Source of the DNA: Lysobacter_L cavernae
Lineage (GTDB): Bacteria > Pseudomonadota > Gammaproteobacteria > Xanthomonadales > Xanthomonadaceae
Length of the DNA stretch: 64,000 nucleotides
Direction of reading: 5' to 3'
Assembly: GCF_042648505.1 (NCBI RefSeq)
Contig: NZ_JBHRXK010000001.1
Span: forward strand, 744,001-808,000
The translations under genes and the position numbers were made by a program. Positions 9,691 through 17,515 of the stretch are shown here, piece after piece. Position 1 is the stretch's first letter, and each line of letters starts with the position of its first letter. The notes below the pieces were generated by a model. That model made no database searches. It was not told the DNA's origin and saw only the letters and a list, made by a program, of their open reading frames with translations.

Positions 9691-9944
9691 CAGCTTGGCT
9701 CCTGCTGCAACCGGGCCAGCTTGGCCAGCAGTTGCTCGTTGGATTCGGAATGATCCAGGTCGGGGTCGATGCACTCGACCGGACAGACGACGACGCACTG
9801 CGGCTCGTCGAAGTGACCGACGCACTCGGTGCAGCGCGCCGGGTCGATCACGTAGATGGTTTCACCCTGCGAGATCGCCTGGTTCGGGCAGGCCGGTTCG
9901 CAGACGTCGCAGTTGACGCAGAGTTCGTTGATCTTCAGCGACAT
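9690..9944 (-). CDS. YfhL-type 2[4Fe-4S] ferredoxin
   Basis: 84-residue ferredoxin with two cluster-binding motifs, CVNCDVCEPACPN and a spaced CTEC...QCVVVCPVECI. The longer insert between Cys residues of the second motif is typical of the YfhL/Alvin ferredoxin group. Downstream ggt begins within its stop codon (TGATG). No catalytic partner can be named from the window; coaD-linked ferredoxins of this type are common in gammaproteobacteria. Confidence 0.93.
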   Translation of the reverse strand: MSLKINELCVNCDVCEPACPNQAISQGETIYVIDPARCTECVGHFDEPQCVVVCPVECIDPDLDHSESNEQLLAKLARLQQEPS

Positions 9945-9989
9945 GGCATTGCCAACGGCCGCCGGCTTACCGGCGGCCGCGAAGCGGGA

Positions 9990-10478
9990 TTACTTCACCT
10001 CAAAGAACTTGTAGTCGACGCCGGCCGGAGTCACGACGGCCTTGACGCGCTCGTTGTCTGCGGCCGAACCAATGAACAGCACCTTGACGCCCTTCATCGA
10101 ACCCGGATCGGCCTGGGTGAACGAGGCGATGACCAGGTCGGCGGTCTTGGCCGAGCTCGGCGAGCCGTAAGCCAGCAGGTTGCCCTCGAGGATGCCGCGC
10201 TGGATGTCGACCTGCGCCTTCTCGAGCTGGCGGTCGTAGTAGCCCTGGAAGTCGGCGGCACCCTCATGCGGCAGCACATAGACGTAGGTGTTGGTGGCGC
10301 CATCGAGGTTGCGCTTGACCACTTCGGTCAGATAGGTGTTCCAGGAGTTCTCGTCGGTGCCGGTCGGCGCGACCAGTGCAGTCTCCACGACTTCGACCTT
10401 CTCCGCGTCCTTGTTGCAGGCGGCGAGGACGGGCAGCGAAAGGCAGGCGATCAGCAGCAGGCGGGTGGTGGTCTTCAT
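9990..10478 (-). CDS. Putative lipoprotein of unknown function
   Basis: 162-residue protein with a clear lipoprotein signal: basic start MKTTTR, hydrophobic core and lipobox LAAC at Cys20. The mature part is soluble and has no motif I recognise; it includes SWNTYLTEVVKRNL and a C-terminal block ending YKFFEVK. It stands 51 bases downstream of coaD on the same strand and 45 upstream of the ferredoxin. Likely periplasmic, anchored to a membrane; function unknown. Confidence 0.8.
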   Translation of the reverse strand: MKTTTRLLLIACLSLPVLAACNKDAEKVEVVETALVAPTGTDENSWNTYLTEVVKRNLDGATNTYVYVLPHEGAADFQGYYDRQLEKAQVDIQRGILEGNLLAYGSPSSAKTADLVIASFTQADPGSMKGVKVLFIGSAADNERVKAVVTPAGVDYKFFEVK

Positions 10479-10529
10479 CGGTGTCCCCTTGGTCGGGCGT
10501 TGGTGTTGTCGTGGGAAAGTCGTGGGAAA

Positions 10530-11033
10530 TCAGGAGCGGTTGCGTTGCCATTGCGCCTGCAGCGCCGCGGCGACCGCCGGCGGCACGAAGCCGGAGACGT
10601 CGCCGCCGAGACGGGCAATCTCGCGCACCAGCGACGAGGAAATGAATCCGTACTGCTCGGCCGGGGTGAGGAACAGCGTCTCCACCTCCGGGATCAGGTG
10701 GCGGTTCATGCTGGCCAGCTGGAATTCGTACTCGAAATCCGACACCGCGCGCAGGCCGCGCAGCAGCACGCCACCGCCGACCTGCGCGACGAAGTGGGCG
10801 AGCAGGCTGTCGAAGCCGCGCACCTCGACGTGCGGATGATGGGCGACGGCCTGTCGCGCCAGCTCGACGCGCAGCTCCAGCGGCAAGGCCGGGCCTTTGC
10901 CGGGGCTTTCGGCGACGCCGATGATCAGGCGGTCGAACAGCTTGGCGGCACGATCGACCAGGTCGATGTGGCCGTTGGTGATCGGGTCGAAAGTACCGGG
11001 GTAAACGGCGGTACGGGTGCGGGCCGCGCTCAT
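10530..11033 (-). CDS. coaD: Phosphopantetheine adenylyltransferase
   Basis: Makes dephospho-CoA from ATP and 4'-phosphopantetheine, the penultimate CoA step. The 167-residue product has the nucleotidyltransferase signature PGTFDPITNGHIDLV, LLRGLRAVSDFEYE and the ISSSLVREIARLGGDVSGFVP block. The ATG at 11033 gives the normal length; it follows rsmD by seven bases, a common rsmD-coaD pair. Confidence 0.98.
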   Translation of the reverse strand: MSAARTRTAVYPGTFDPITNGHIDLVDRAAKLFDRLIIGVAESPGKGPALPLELRVELARQAVAHHPHVEVRGFDSLLAHFVAQVGGGVLLRGLRAVSDFEYEFQLASMNRHLIPEVETLFLTPAEQYGFISSSLVREIARLGGDVSGFVPPAVAAALQAQWQRNRS

Positions 11034-11040
11034 TCGATGG

Positions 11041-11688
11041 TCATTGGCTGGGGCCGTTGTCGTCGCTGGCCGGGGTGCCCGCCAGTGTATCAGCGGCCGC
11101 CGCGGACCGTCGGTACACGGCATAGCGGACCTCGCGGGTGCGGCCTTCGCGGTGCAGGCGCCAGCCCGCAGGCAGTGTTGGCTCGGCGGCGAGCGGTGCC
11201 TCGACATACAACCAGGCATCGGCCTTGAGCTTGGCTGACAGCCGCGGCAGCACCGCCTCCCATAGCCCCGCAGAGAACGGCGGGTCGACGAAGGCGAGGT
11301 CGTAGTCGGCGTCCGCCTGCATCGGCAACCAGGACAACGCATCGGCCTGCACCACCGTGGCCGCTTCGCCTCCGGGCAGGCGCGCGACCAGCGCACGCAG
11401 GGCCGTGGCCAGGGCCGGGTCGCGCTCGACCAGAACCGCCGTCGCAGCGCCGCGCGACAGCGCCTCCAGGCCGAGCGCGCCGCTGCCGGCGAACAGGTCG
11501 AGCACGCGCGCGCCAGGCAGCGCCGGCATCAGCCAGTTGAACAGCGTCTCGCGCACACGGTCGGTGGTCGGCCGCAGCCCCGGCGCGTCGGGCACCGCCA
11601 GGCGCGTGCCGCGCCAGCGGCCGCCGATCAGACGGATCTTGCCGGGTGGCGCGCCGGCACCGGCATGGCCCTTGGAGGGTTTGTTCAT
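11041..11688 (-). CDS. rsmD: 16S rRNA (guanine(966)-N(2))-methyltransferase
   Basis: Methylates G966 of 16S rRNA. The 215-residue SAM-dependent enzyme shows IRLIGGRWRGTRL at the start, RPTTDRVRETLFNWL, the SAM motif VLDLFAGSGALGLEALSRG and the catalytic FVDPPF. The C-terminus is an Ala/Asp/Ser-rich tail. Divergent from ftsY and upstream of coaD, the familiar ftsY/rsmD/coaD arrangement. Confidence 0.97.
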   Translation of the reverse strand: MNKPSKGHAGAGAPPGKIRLIGGRWRGTRLAVPDAPGLRPTTDRVRETLFNWLMPALPGARVLDLFAGSGALGLEALSRGAATAVLVERDPALATALRALVARLPGGEAATVVQADALSWLPMQADADYDLAFVDPPFSAGLWEAVLPRLSAKLKADAWLYVEAPLAAEPTLPAGWRLHREGRTREVRYAVYRRSAAAADTLAGTPASDDNGPSQ

Positions 11689-11753
11689 CGGGGACGCGGG
11701 ATGGCCGGTGCTAGCATGTGCGCATTCTCGCGCATTCGCCGACGTTACCTTCG

Positions 11754-13007
11754 ATGCTCAGTTTTTTCCGCCGCAAGAAACCCCAGACTCCGGCCGATGC
11801 GGCAAAGCCCGGCGATGCCGGGAGCCACTACAGCAGCGAAGAGCTGGCGGCCGCCTTTCCGGCGACGCCCGAGGCCATGGCGGCGAATGACGTCGCCGCG
11901 CCGGAAACGATTCCGCAAGCGCCCCGTGACCACGAGCCGGTCCCCGCCGAGGTCATCGCCGCCGCACTCGACATCGAGCCCGGTCACCCCGCGCCCTCAC
12001 TTGCCGCCGGGCGCGACGAGTCGGTTACACCCCTCGCCCAAACCAGCCCTGTCGAGGCCGGTCCCGCCAGCGAACAAGCGGCCGCCGCCGGCAAGCCCGG
12101 CTGGCGCGAGCGCCTGCGCGGCAGCACCTTCGCGCGCAGCTTCAACGGGCTGTTCTCGCGTCATCCCAAGCTCGATGACGACCTGCTCGACGAGATCGAG
12201 ACCGCGCTGATCACCGCCGACGTCGGTGTCAGCGCCACCACTGCGTTGATCGAATCGCTGCGCAAGCGCATGAAGGCACGCGAATTCGCCGACGCACAGG
12301 CGCTGCTGACCGCGTTGCGCGCCGACCTGCTCGCGATGCTGCACCCGGTCGCGCAGCCGCTGCAGATCGACACCGAGGCCAAGCCCTTCGTGCTGCTGAC
12401 CGTCGGCGTCAACGGCGTCGGCAAGACCACCACCATCGGCAAGCTCGCCAAGCGCTTCAAGGACGAGAACCGTGCGCTGATGCTCGCCGCCGGCGACACC
12501 TTCCGCGCCGCTGCGGTCGCGCAGTTGCAGGCCTGGGGCGAGCGCAATGGCGTGCCGGTCGTCGCCCAAGGGCAAAACGCCGACGCCGCATCGGTCGCGT
12601 TTGACGCCCTGCAGGCCGCCAAGGCGCGCGGCACGCAGGTGCTGATCGCCGATACCGCCGGCCGCCTGCACACCCAGCAGGGGCTGATGGCCGAACTCGG
12701 CAAGATCAAGCGCGTGCTGCAGAAGGTCGATGCCAGCGCGCCGCACGAGGTGCTGATGGTGATCGACGGCACCACCGGTCAGAACGCGCTGTCGCAGCTG
12801 CGCCAGTTCCATGCCGCGGTCGGCGTCACCGGCCTGGTGGTGACCAAGCTCGACGGCACCGCCAAGGGCGGCGTGGTGTTCGCGCTGGCGCGCGAGTTCG
12901 GCATTCCGATCCGCTACGCCGGCATCGGCGAGCGTCCGGAGGACCTGCGCGTGTTCGACGCCGAGGCCTTCGTCGACGCGCTGCTGCCCGAGACGCTCGG
13001 CGCCTAG
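11754..13007 (+). CDS. ftsY: Signal recognition particle receptor FtsY
   Basis: SRP receptor GTPase that docks ribosome-nascent-chain complexes at the membrane. The 417-residue protein has a basic start (MLSFFRRKK), a low-complexity acidic/Ala-Pro A-region to about residue 110, the N helical bundle, and the G domain: GVNGVGKTTT (about 218-227), DTFRAAA, DTAGR (about 300-304) and TKLDGTAKGG. The ATG at 11754 was chosen over an in-frame ATG 36 bases upstream because it gives the standard FtsY start. Confidence 0.97.
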   Translation: MLSFFRRKKPQTPADAAKPGDAGSHYSSEELAAAFPATPEAMAANDVAAPETIPQAPRDHEPVPAEVIAAALDIEPGHPAPSLAAGRDESVTPLAQTSPVEAGPASEQAAAAGKPGWRERLRGSTFARSFNGLFSRHPKLDDDLLDEIETALITADVGVSATTALIESLRKRMKAREFADAQALLTALRADLLAMLHPVAQPLQIDTEAKPFVLLTVGVNGVGKTTTIGKLAKRFKDENRALMLAAGDTFRAAAVAQLQAWGERNGVPVVAQGQNADAASVAFDALQAAKARGTQVLIADTAGRLHTQQGLMAELGKIKRVLQKVDASAPHEVLMVIDGTTGQNALSQLRQFHAAVGVTGLVVTKLDGTAKGGVVFALAREFGIPIRYAGIGERPEDLRVFDAEAFVDALLPETLGA

Positions 13008-13026
13008 CGCCGGCTTTGGCCCGCGC

Positions 13027-14301
13027 ATGACCGCGCAGGACATGGCCCAGCCTTCCCCTTCCCGCCCGCGTCGCCGCGTGGTCGTGCTGGCCGTGCTCGT
13101 GGCGGTCGCGCTGCTGATGCTGGTCATGCGCTGGGTGTCGCACCCCGACCGCGTCGCCGGACTGATCCTCGCCCAGGCCGGCGACGCCCTCGGCCTGGAG
13201 ATCAGCGCCAGCGGTGCCAGCGAGTACCGCCTGCGCGGCACGCCGCGGCTGGTGATCCGCGACGTGGTCGCACGACAGCCCGGCGTGTACACGCCACTGT
13301 TGCGTGCCGAACGCATCCATCTCGAACTGCCCTGGGCGACGATCCGCGCCCTGGGTGTCGACCTCACCGTCAAACGCATCGAACTCGACGCGCCGCAACT
13401 CGATCTCGCCGCACTGCAGCGCTGGCAGGCGACGCGTCCGCCTTCGCAGACCCGCATCCCGACGCTCACCGACGGTTTGCAGGTCGTGCGCGGCCGCGTC
13501 ATCGGTGACGGCTGGTCGATCGAGGCGATCGATCTCGACCTGCCCGCGCTGTACCCGCAGCGGGCCGTTGCTGCACATCTGCGCGGCCGCCTCGTCAGCG
13601 GCACTACACGCATGCCCTTCGATGTGCACGCCGCACTCACCCGTCCGGCGGCGCGTGCCGGCCTGGGCGTGGCCGGCACGATGAGTGTCGTGACCGCCAC
13701 CTGGGCGCTGCCGATGGCGGTCACGCTGTCGGCGCGCCTCTACCAAGGCGTTGAAGGCCTCGGCCTGGACCGCACCAAACTCGCGGCCGATGCCCGCTAC
13801 CGCAGCGCCGGCACCGACCTGTCGTTCGCGCTAGGCCTGGCCGGCCCACTTCGCTATTCCGATGGTTCGCTCGCCATCGCTCCGTTGGGTGTCGCCTTGC
13901 GCGGCCAAGGCGTCATGCCGCAGTTGGATGCACACGGCCGCTTCGCATTCGCGCAGGACCTCGCGCTGCAGCTCGACGGCCGCCTCGCCAGCTGGCCGCA
14001 AGCCTGGCCGGCGTTGCCGGCGCCGATCGGCCAATCGGACTCGCCATTGCCGTTCGTGCTCGACTACCGTGGCCCGGCAGACCTGTCCGGGATCAGTGCG
14101 TTGCAGCTGCAACGCGATGCGACGCGCTTCGACGGCCGCTTCGCGCTGCCGGCGGTGCTCGACTGGATCGATGCCGGCGCGAAGGGCTCGCCGTTGCCGC
14201 CGCTGAGCGGACGCCTGCAGACACCGCGGCTGGAAATAGCCGGCGCCGTTCTGCAAGGCGTTGAAGTCGACTTCGGCAACGAAGCCGCCCCCCTGCCATG
14301 A
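13027..14301 (+). CDS. AsmA-like inner-membrane/periplasmic protein
   Basis: 424 residues: a short basic cytoplasmic N-terminus, one membrane anchor (about residues 19-36, VVVLAVLVAVALLMLVM), then a long beta-rich periplasmic region with repeats of the type L-x-I-x-V and LELPWATIRALGVDLTVKRIEL, as in the AsmA/Mdm31 group linked to outer-membrane lipid homeostasis. Family membership is inferred from layout, not a diagnostic motif. Its stop overlaps the mutY start by four bases (ATGA), so the two are co-transcribed. Confidence 0.65.
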   Translation: MTAQDMAQPSPSRPRRRVVVLAVLVAVALLMLVMRWVSHPDRVAGLILAQAGDALGLEISASGASEYRLRGTPRLVIRDVVARQPGVYTPLLRAERIHLELPWATIRALGVDLTVKRIELDAPQLDLAALQRWQATRPPSQTRIPTLTDGLQVVRGRVIGDGWSIEAIDLDLPALYPQRAVAAHLRGRLVSGTTRMPFDVHAALTRPAARAGLGVAGTMSVVTATWALPMAVTLSARLYQGVEGLGLDRTKLAADARYRSAGTDLSFALGLAGPLRYSDGSLAIAPLGVALRGQGVMPQLDAHGRFAFAQDLALQLDGRLASWPQAWPALPAPIGQSDSPLPFVLDYRGPADLSGISALQLQRDATRFDGRFALPAVLDWIDAGAKGSPLPPLSGRLQTPRLEIAGAVLQGVEVDFGNEAAPLP

Positions 14302-15350
14302 CCGCATCTTTCGCCGAGCGCCTGCTGGCCTGGTTCGACGTCAGCGGCCGTCACGACCTGCCCTGGCAACACCCGCGCGCACCCTATCGGGTGTGGCTGT
14401 CGGAGATCATGCTGCAGCAGACCCAGGTCAAGACCGCCGCGCCTTACTTCGAACGCTTCGTCGCATCACTGCCGTCACTACCGGCGTTGGCGGCGGCACC
14501 GCTCGATGACGTACTCGCGCTGTGGTCGGGGTTGGGCTACTACGCCCGCGCGCGTAACCTGCACAGCGCGGCCAAGCGCTGCGTCGAGCTGCACGACGGC
14601 GAACTGCCGCGTGACATCAATGCGTTGACCGCCCTGCCCGGCATCGGTCGCAGCACCGCCGCGGCAATCCTGTCGCAGGCCTGGGGCGATCGCTTCGCGA
14701 TCCTCGACGGCAACGTCAAGCGTGTGCTTACGCGCTACCACGGTGTCGCCGGCTACCCCGGCCTGCCCGCCATCGAGAGGCAGTTGTGGGCCCTGGCCGA
14801 ACAACACGTTGAAAGTCCGCACCTGCCGCAAGCTCGGCTGGCCGATTACACGCAGGCGCAGATGGACCTCGGTGCAACGCTGTGCACGCGCGCCGCGCCG
14901 GCCTGTGTGCTGTGCCCGCTGCAGGACGACTGTGTCGCCCGCTGCACAGGCCGCACCGCCGAGCTGCCGACGCCCAAACCCGGCAAGACCCCGCCGCAGA
15001 AATACGCGCAGGTGCTCTGGGCCGAGGACGCCAACGGGCGTGTGCTGCTGCTGCGTCGCCCACCGGCCGGCATCTGGGCCTCGCTATGGACCTTGCCGCA
15101 AACCGACGACCAGGCCCTGGCGCGCGACTGGTTCGCACGCCATCTCGTCGGCGATTTCGCCAGTGCCGAATCGTTGCCACCGATCGCGCACGCCTTCAGC
15201 CATTACAAGCTGCAGCTGCAGCCCTGGCGCTGGCGTGGCACCGCCCTGCGCGAGCGGATCGGCGACAATGACGACCTGCGTTGGGTCGCACGTGGCGAGC
15301 TGGCTTCGCTCGGCATCCCCGCGCCGATCCGCAAACTATTGGAAAGCTGA
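14298..15350 (+). CDS. mutY: Adenine DNA glycosylase
   Basis: Removes adenine mispaired with 8-oxoguanine. The 350-residue protein has the helix-hairpin-helix glycosylase fold with WLSEIMLQQTQV (catalytic Glu), LPGIGRSTAAAILSQAWG, and ILDGNVKRVLTR (catalytic Asp). A [4Fe-4S] loop reads CTRAAPACVLCPLQDDC (C-X6-C-X2-C-X5-C). The C-terminal third is the Nudix-like 8-oxoG recognition domain (VLLLRRPPAGIWASLWTLPQ). Followed by yggX three bases later, a conserved pairing. Confidence 0.98.
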   Translation: MTASFAERLLAWFDVSGRHDLPWQHPRAPYRVWLSEIMLQQTQVKTAAPYFERFVASLPSLPALAAAPLDDVLALWSGLGYYARARNLHSAAKRCVELHDGELPRDINALTALPGIGRSTAAAILSQAWGDRFAILDGNVKRVLTRYHGVAGYPGLPAIERQLWALAEQHVESPHLPQARLADYTQAQMDLGATLCTRAAPACVLCPLQDDCVARCTGRTAELPTPKPGKTPPQKYAQVLWAEDANGRVLLLRRPPAGIWASLWTLPQTDDQALARDWFARHLVGDFASAESLPPIAHAFSHYKLQLQPWRWRGTALRERIGDNDDLRWVARGELASLGIPAPIRKLLES

Positions 15351-15353
15351 CCG

Positions 15354-15635
15354 ATGCCCCGCACCGTCTACTGCGAATACGAACAACGCGAGACCGAAGG
15401 CCTCGACTTCGTGCCCTGGCCGGGTGAACTCGGCAAGCGCGTGTTCGCCCACATCGGCAAGAGCGCCTGGGCGGCGTGGCTGGCGCACCAGACCATGCTG
15501 ATCAACGAGAACCGGCTGTCGCCGCTCGATCCCAAGCACCGCGCCTTCCTCGAAGACGAGATGCAGAAATTCCTGTTCGGCGGCGACGCCGCCAAACCGG
15601 CCGGTTACGTACCGCCCGCAGACTCCGGCAACTGA
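15354..15635 (+). CDS. yggX: Probable Fe(2+)-trafficking protein YggX
   Basis: 93-residue small protein linked to protection of Fe-S clusters. It starts MPRTVYCEYEQRETEGLDF with the conserved Cys7 and contains YPGELGKR-like PWPGELGKRVF, WAAWLAHQTMLINENRL and DPKHRAFLEDEMQKFLFG, all family hallmarks. It lies just behind mutY, itself an Fe-S enzyme. Confidence 0.97.
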   Translation: MPRTVYCEYEQRETEGLDFVPWPGELGKRVFAHIGKSAWAAWLAHQTMLINENRLSPLDPKHRAFLEDEMQKFLFGGDAAKPAGYVPPADSGN

Positions 15636-15690
15636 ACCAGTGAGCCGCACCGCGGCCCGTGATGGGCACGCGGCGCACAAACACTCTTGC

Positions 15691-16143
15691 TCAATCGGCG
15701 GGCTTATCGCCCTCGCGCTCGGCGGTCTGCGCCGCACGCTTGTCCTTCTCGGCCTGCTTCAGCGCCTTGGTGTCGATCGGGCGGATTTCCTTGATCCAGC
15801 ACGGAATCCGGTCGATACCACGACCGAGCACGATCACCTTGTCGAAGCGCTTGTACACGCGCCCGAACTGGTTGGTGATGGTGATGGCGTTGGCGAAGTC
15901 CAGATCGTTGCAGGTGCCGTTGAGCTCGAGCAGATAGGCCTGGCTCGGTCGCGTCCACACCGCCAGCGCGGTAGTGCCGAGCGGAGTCCAGCCGTTGAGG
16001 CTGCCGAAGTACTGGAAATTGTCGACCGGCGCACCGGCATTGGCGCGGTACAACGCCAGGCGGTCGGCGTCGCTCACTCTGGGATCACTGGCGCAGGCGC
16101 TCATCGCGAACAGGGCCAGCACGACAAACAGCGCACGTTTCAT
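15691..16143 (-). CDS. DUF6491-type lipoprotein
   Basis: 150 residues with a lipoprotein signal (MKRALFVVLALFAMSACAS, Cys17 in MSAC). The mature domain has FGSLNGWTPLGTTALAVWT, LELNGTCNDLDFAN and DRIPCWIKEIRPID, with two Cys that may pair, then a charged Lys/Glu/Ala tail. I recall this as DUF6491, common in Lysobacterales and of unknown function. It converges with yggX (55 bases apart). An earlier in-frame ATG was rejected because it would bury the signal peptide. Confidence 0.75.
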   Translation of the reverse strand: MKRALFVVLALFAMSACASDPRVSDADRLALYRANAGAPVDNFQYFGSLNGWTPLGTTALAVWTRPSQAYLLELNGTCNDLDFANAITITNQFGRVYKRFDKVIVLGRGIDRIPCWIKEIRPIDTKALKQAEKDKRAAQTAEREGDKPAD

Positions 16144-16315
16144 CTTCGACTCCCTGCAGAAACCGCTGCGGGCACGGGTTCTGCCGCCATGATGCACCCG
16201 CCCGCTGCCGTTCCAAGTGGTCGCCGCACGCCCGTTCAGCGCATGTGCGGCTTGCCAGCCGCGTTTGGCATCCGTATCATTCCGCTCCTCGCAAGGCCAC
16301 GGCCTGTTGCGGAAT

Positions 16316-16391
16316 GGCCGGGTAGCTCAGTTGGTAGAGCAGGGGATTGAAAATCCCCGTGTCGGGGGTTCGATTCCCTCCCCGGCCACCA
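16316..16391 (+). tRNA. tRNA-Phe (GAA)
   Basis: 76 bases with encoded CCA. The acceptor stem GGCCGGG pairs with CCCGGCC, the D-arm is AGCTCAGTTGGTAGAGC, the anticodon stem GGGGA/TCCCC closes loop TTGAAAA with anticodon GAA at 16349-16351, and the T-arm holds GTTCGATTC. A terminator follows 20 bases after the CCA end. Confidence 0.97.
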
Positions 16392-16410
16392 TTGTTATGC
16401 AGGAGACACG

Positions 16411-16439
16411 AAGGGTTGCGCGCAGGCGCGACCCTTTTT
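16411..16439 (+). terminator. Rho-independent terminator after tRNA-Phe
   Basis: Stem AAGGGTTGCGC / GCGCGACCCTT (one T-G wobble), loop GCAG, then TTTTT. Position fits release of the single-gene tRNA-Phe transcript. Confidence 0.8.
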
Positions 16440-16956
16440 GCATTGGATCGGCGCCACTAGGCCGGTGTCTGCGTTGTCAGAAAATTCCTACACGAGCCCG
16501 AGCGCTTGCCCGATGGACTACGAGCGGCGCGGGCGCGATCCTGATTCCGCCCCGGCAGCCCGGCCGATGCGCCGGCATGGATGCCGCTCTGCAAAGGAAC
16601 ATGGCCGTCACCGTGAGCGGGTGATCAAGCTGGGCCGGGGCGCTTCATCTCACGTGCGGGAACGTGCTCACCGATGGCCATGCCTGATGCCGGTCAATCC
16701 GGCCTAACTGAAAACCGCCAAACCCTGGTTGCCTCTTCCACGTTCGTCACACGTCGTCGGCGCGCGTTCGGCTCCCTGTTGCGCCACCTCGCTGTGTGGA
16801 CATCGGTAGCCGTCTTGGCCCTGCTCGCTCAGGCCATTGCGCCCGCCGCTACGCCTTAAGCCGTCTGCCTAAAGCTATCGCATTGACCCATGCCACGCTG
16901 CTGCCAGCACCGTGCGCCGTAGTATGCTCGCGATCCCATCACGGTGGAGCGGCGGC
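16440..16956 (+). other. Intergenic stretch with no supported gene
   Basis: About 520 bases between the tRNA-Phe terminator and the LEA-type lipoprotein. A 61-codon frame at 16674-16859 ends in a hydrophobic segment but has no ribosome-binding site. No tRNA, repeat or clear promoter was recognised. Confidence 0.4.
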
Positions 16957-17439
16957 ATGAAGGCGAAGCGTTGGATGCGTTGGACAGGACTGGCGCTGTG
17001 TGTGCTGCTGTTGGCCGCCTGCTCCACTGGTCCGGTGCGCCGCGTCTCGGAACCGTCCGCGCGCATCCAGCAGCTCACCGTGCGCGCCGACGGCAGCTGG
17101 TCGGCCGAGTTGCGCATCGAAAATTTCAGCAGCATCCCGATGCGTTTTGATTCGCTCGATCTGGCGCTGCGCCTGGGCGATGACGCCGCGGGCCAACTGC
17201 AGGCAAAGCCGGCGCTGTCGATCGGGCCCGAGTCGGCCGACATCATCACCGTCGTGGTGAAGCCGCAGGCGGCCGCCAAGCTCGCCGTTGCCGAGGCACT
17301 GGCTGCCGGCCGCGGCGTGTCCTACACGCTCGAAGGCCACATCGATGCCACACCCGACCAGGGCAAGCTGCGCAGCTTCGACATCAAGCGCAGCAGCGCG
17401 TTGAGCCCGGCGCCGGGCCTGCCCGGCGTGTTGCGCTGA
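16957..17439 (+). CDS. LEA type 2-like lipoprotein
   Basis: 160 residues with a lipoprotein signal ending in LLAAC (Cys22) after a basic start MKAKRWMRW. The mature part reads as a small beta-sandwich with IENFSSIPMRFDSLDLALRLG, the pattern of the LEA-2/WHy domain found in bacterial lipoproteins. Start: ATG at 16957 after GGTGGAG. The family call is moderately sure. No partner is evident; it precedes an acyl-CoA dehydrogenase on the same strand with a 76-base gap. Confidence 0.75.
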   Translation: MKAKRWMRWTGLALCVLLLAACSTGPVRRVSEPSARIQQLTVRADGSWSAELRIENFSSIPMRFDSLDLALRLGDDAAGQLQAKPALSIGPESADIITVVVKPQAAAKLAVAEALAAGRGVSYTLEGHIDATPDQGKLRSFDIKRSSALSPAPGLPGVLR

Positions 17440-17515
17440 CTTCCTTACTTTATTTCCGCCTTACGGCGCGCAAGCCGCGCCCCGCGCGGATCCTGATCCC
17501 GATGAGCAAATCCCG

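Noticed and set aside
16674..16859. 61-codon frame with hydrophobic end after tRNA-Phe
   Set aside because: No ribosome-binding site, no family resemblance, Arg-rich composition typical of chance frames.
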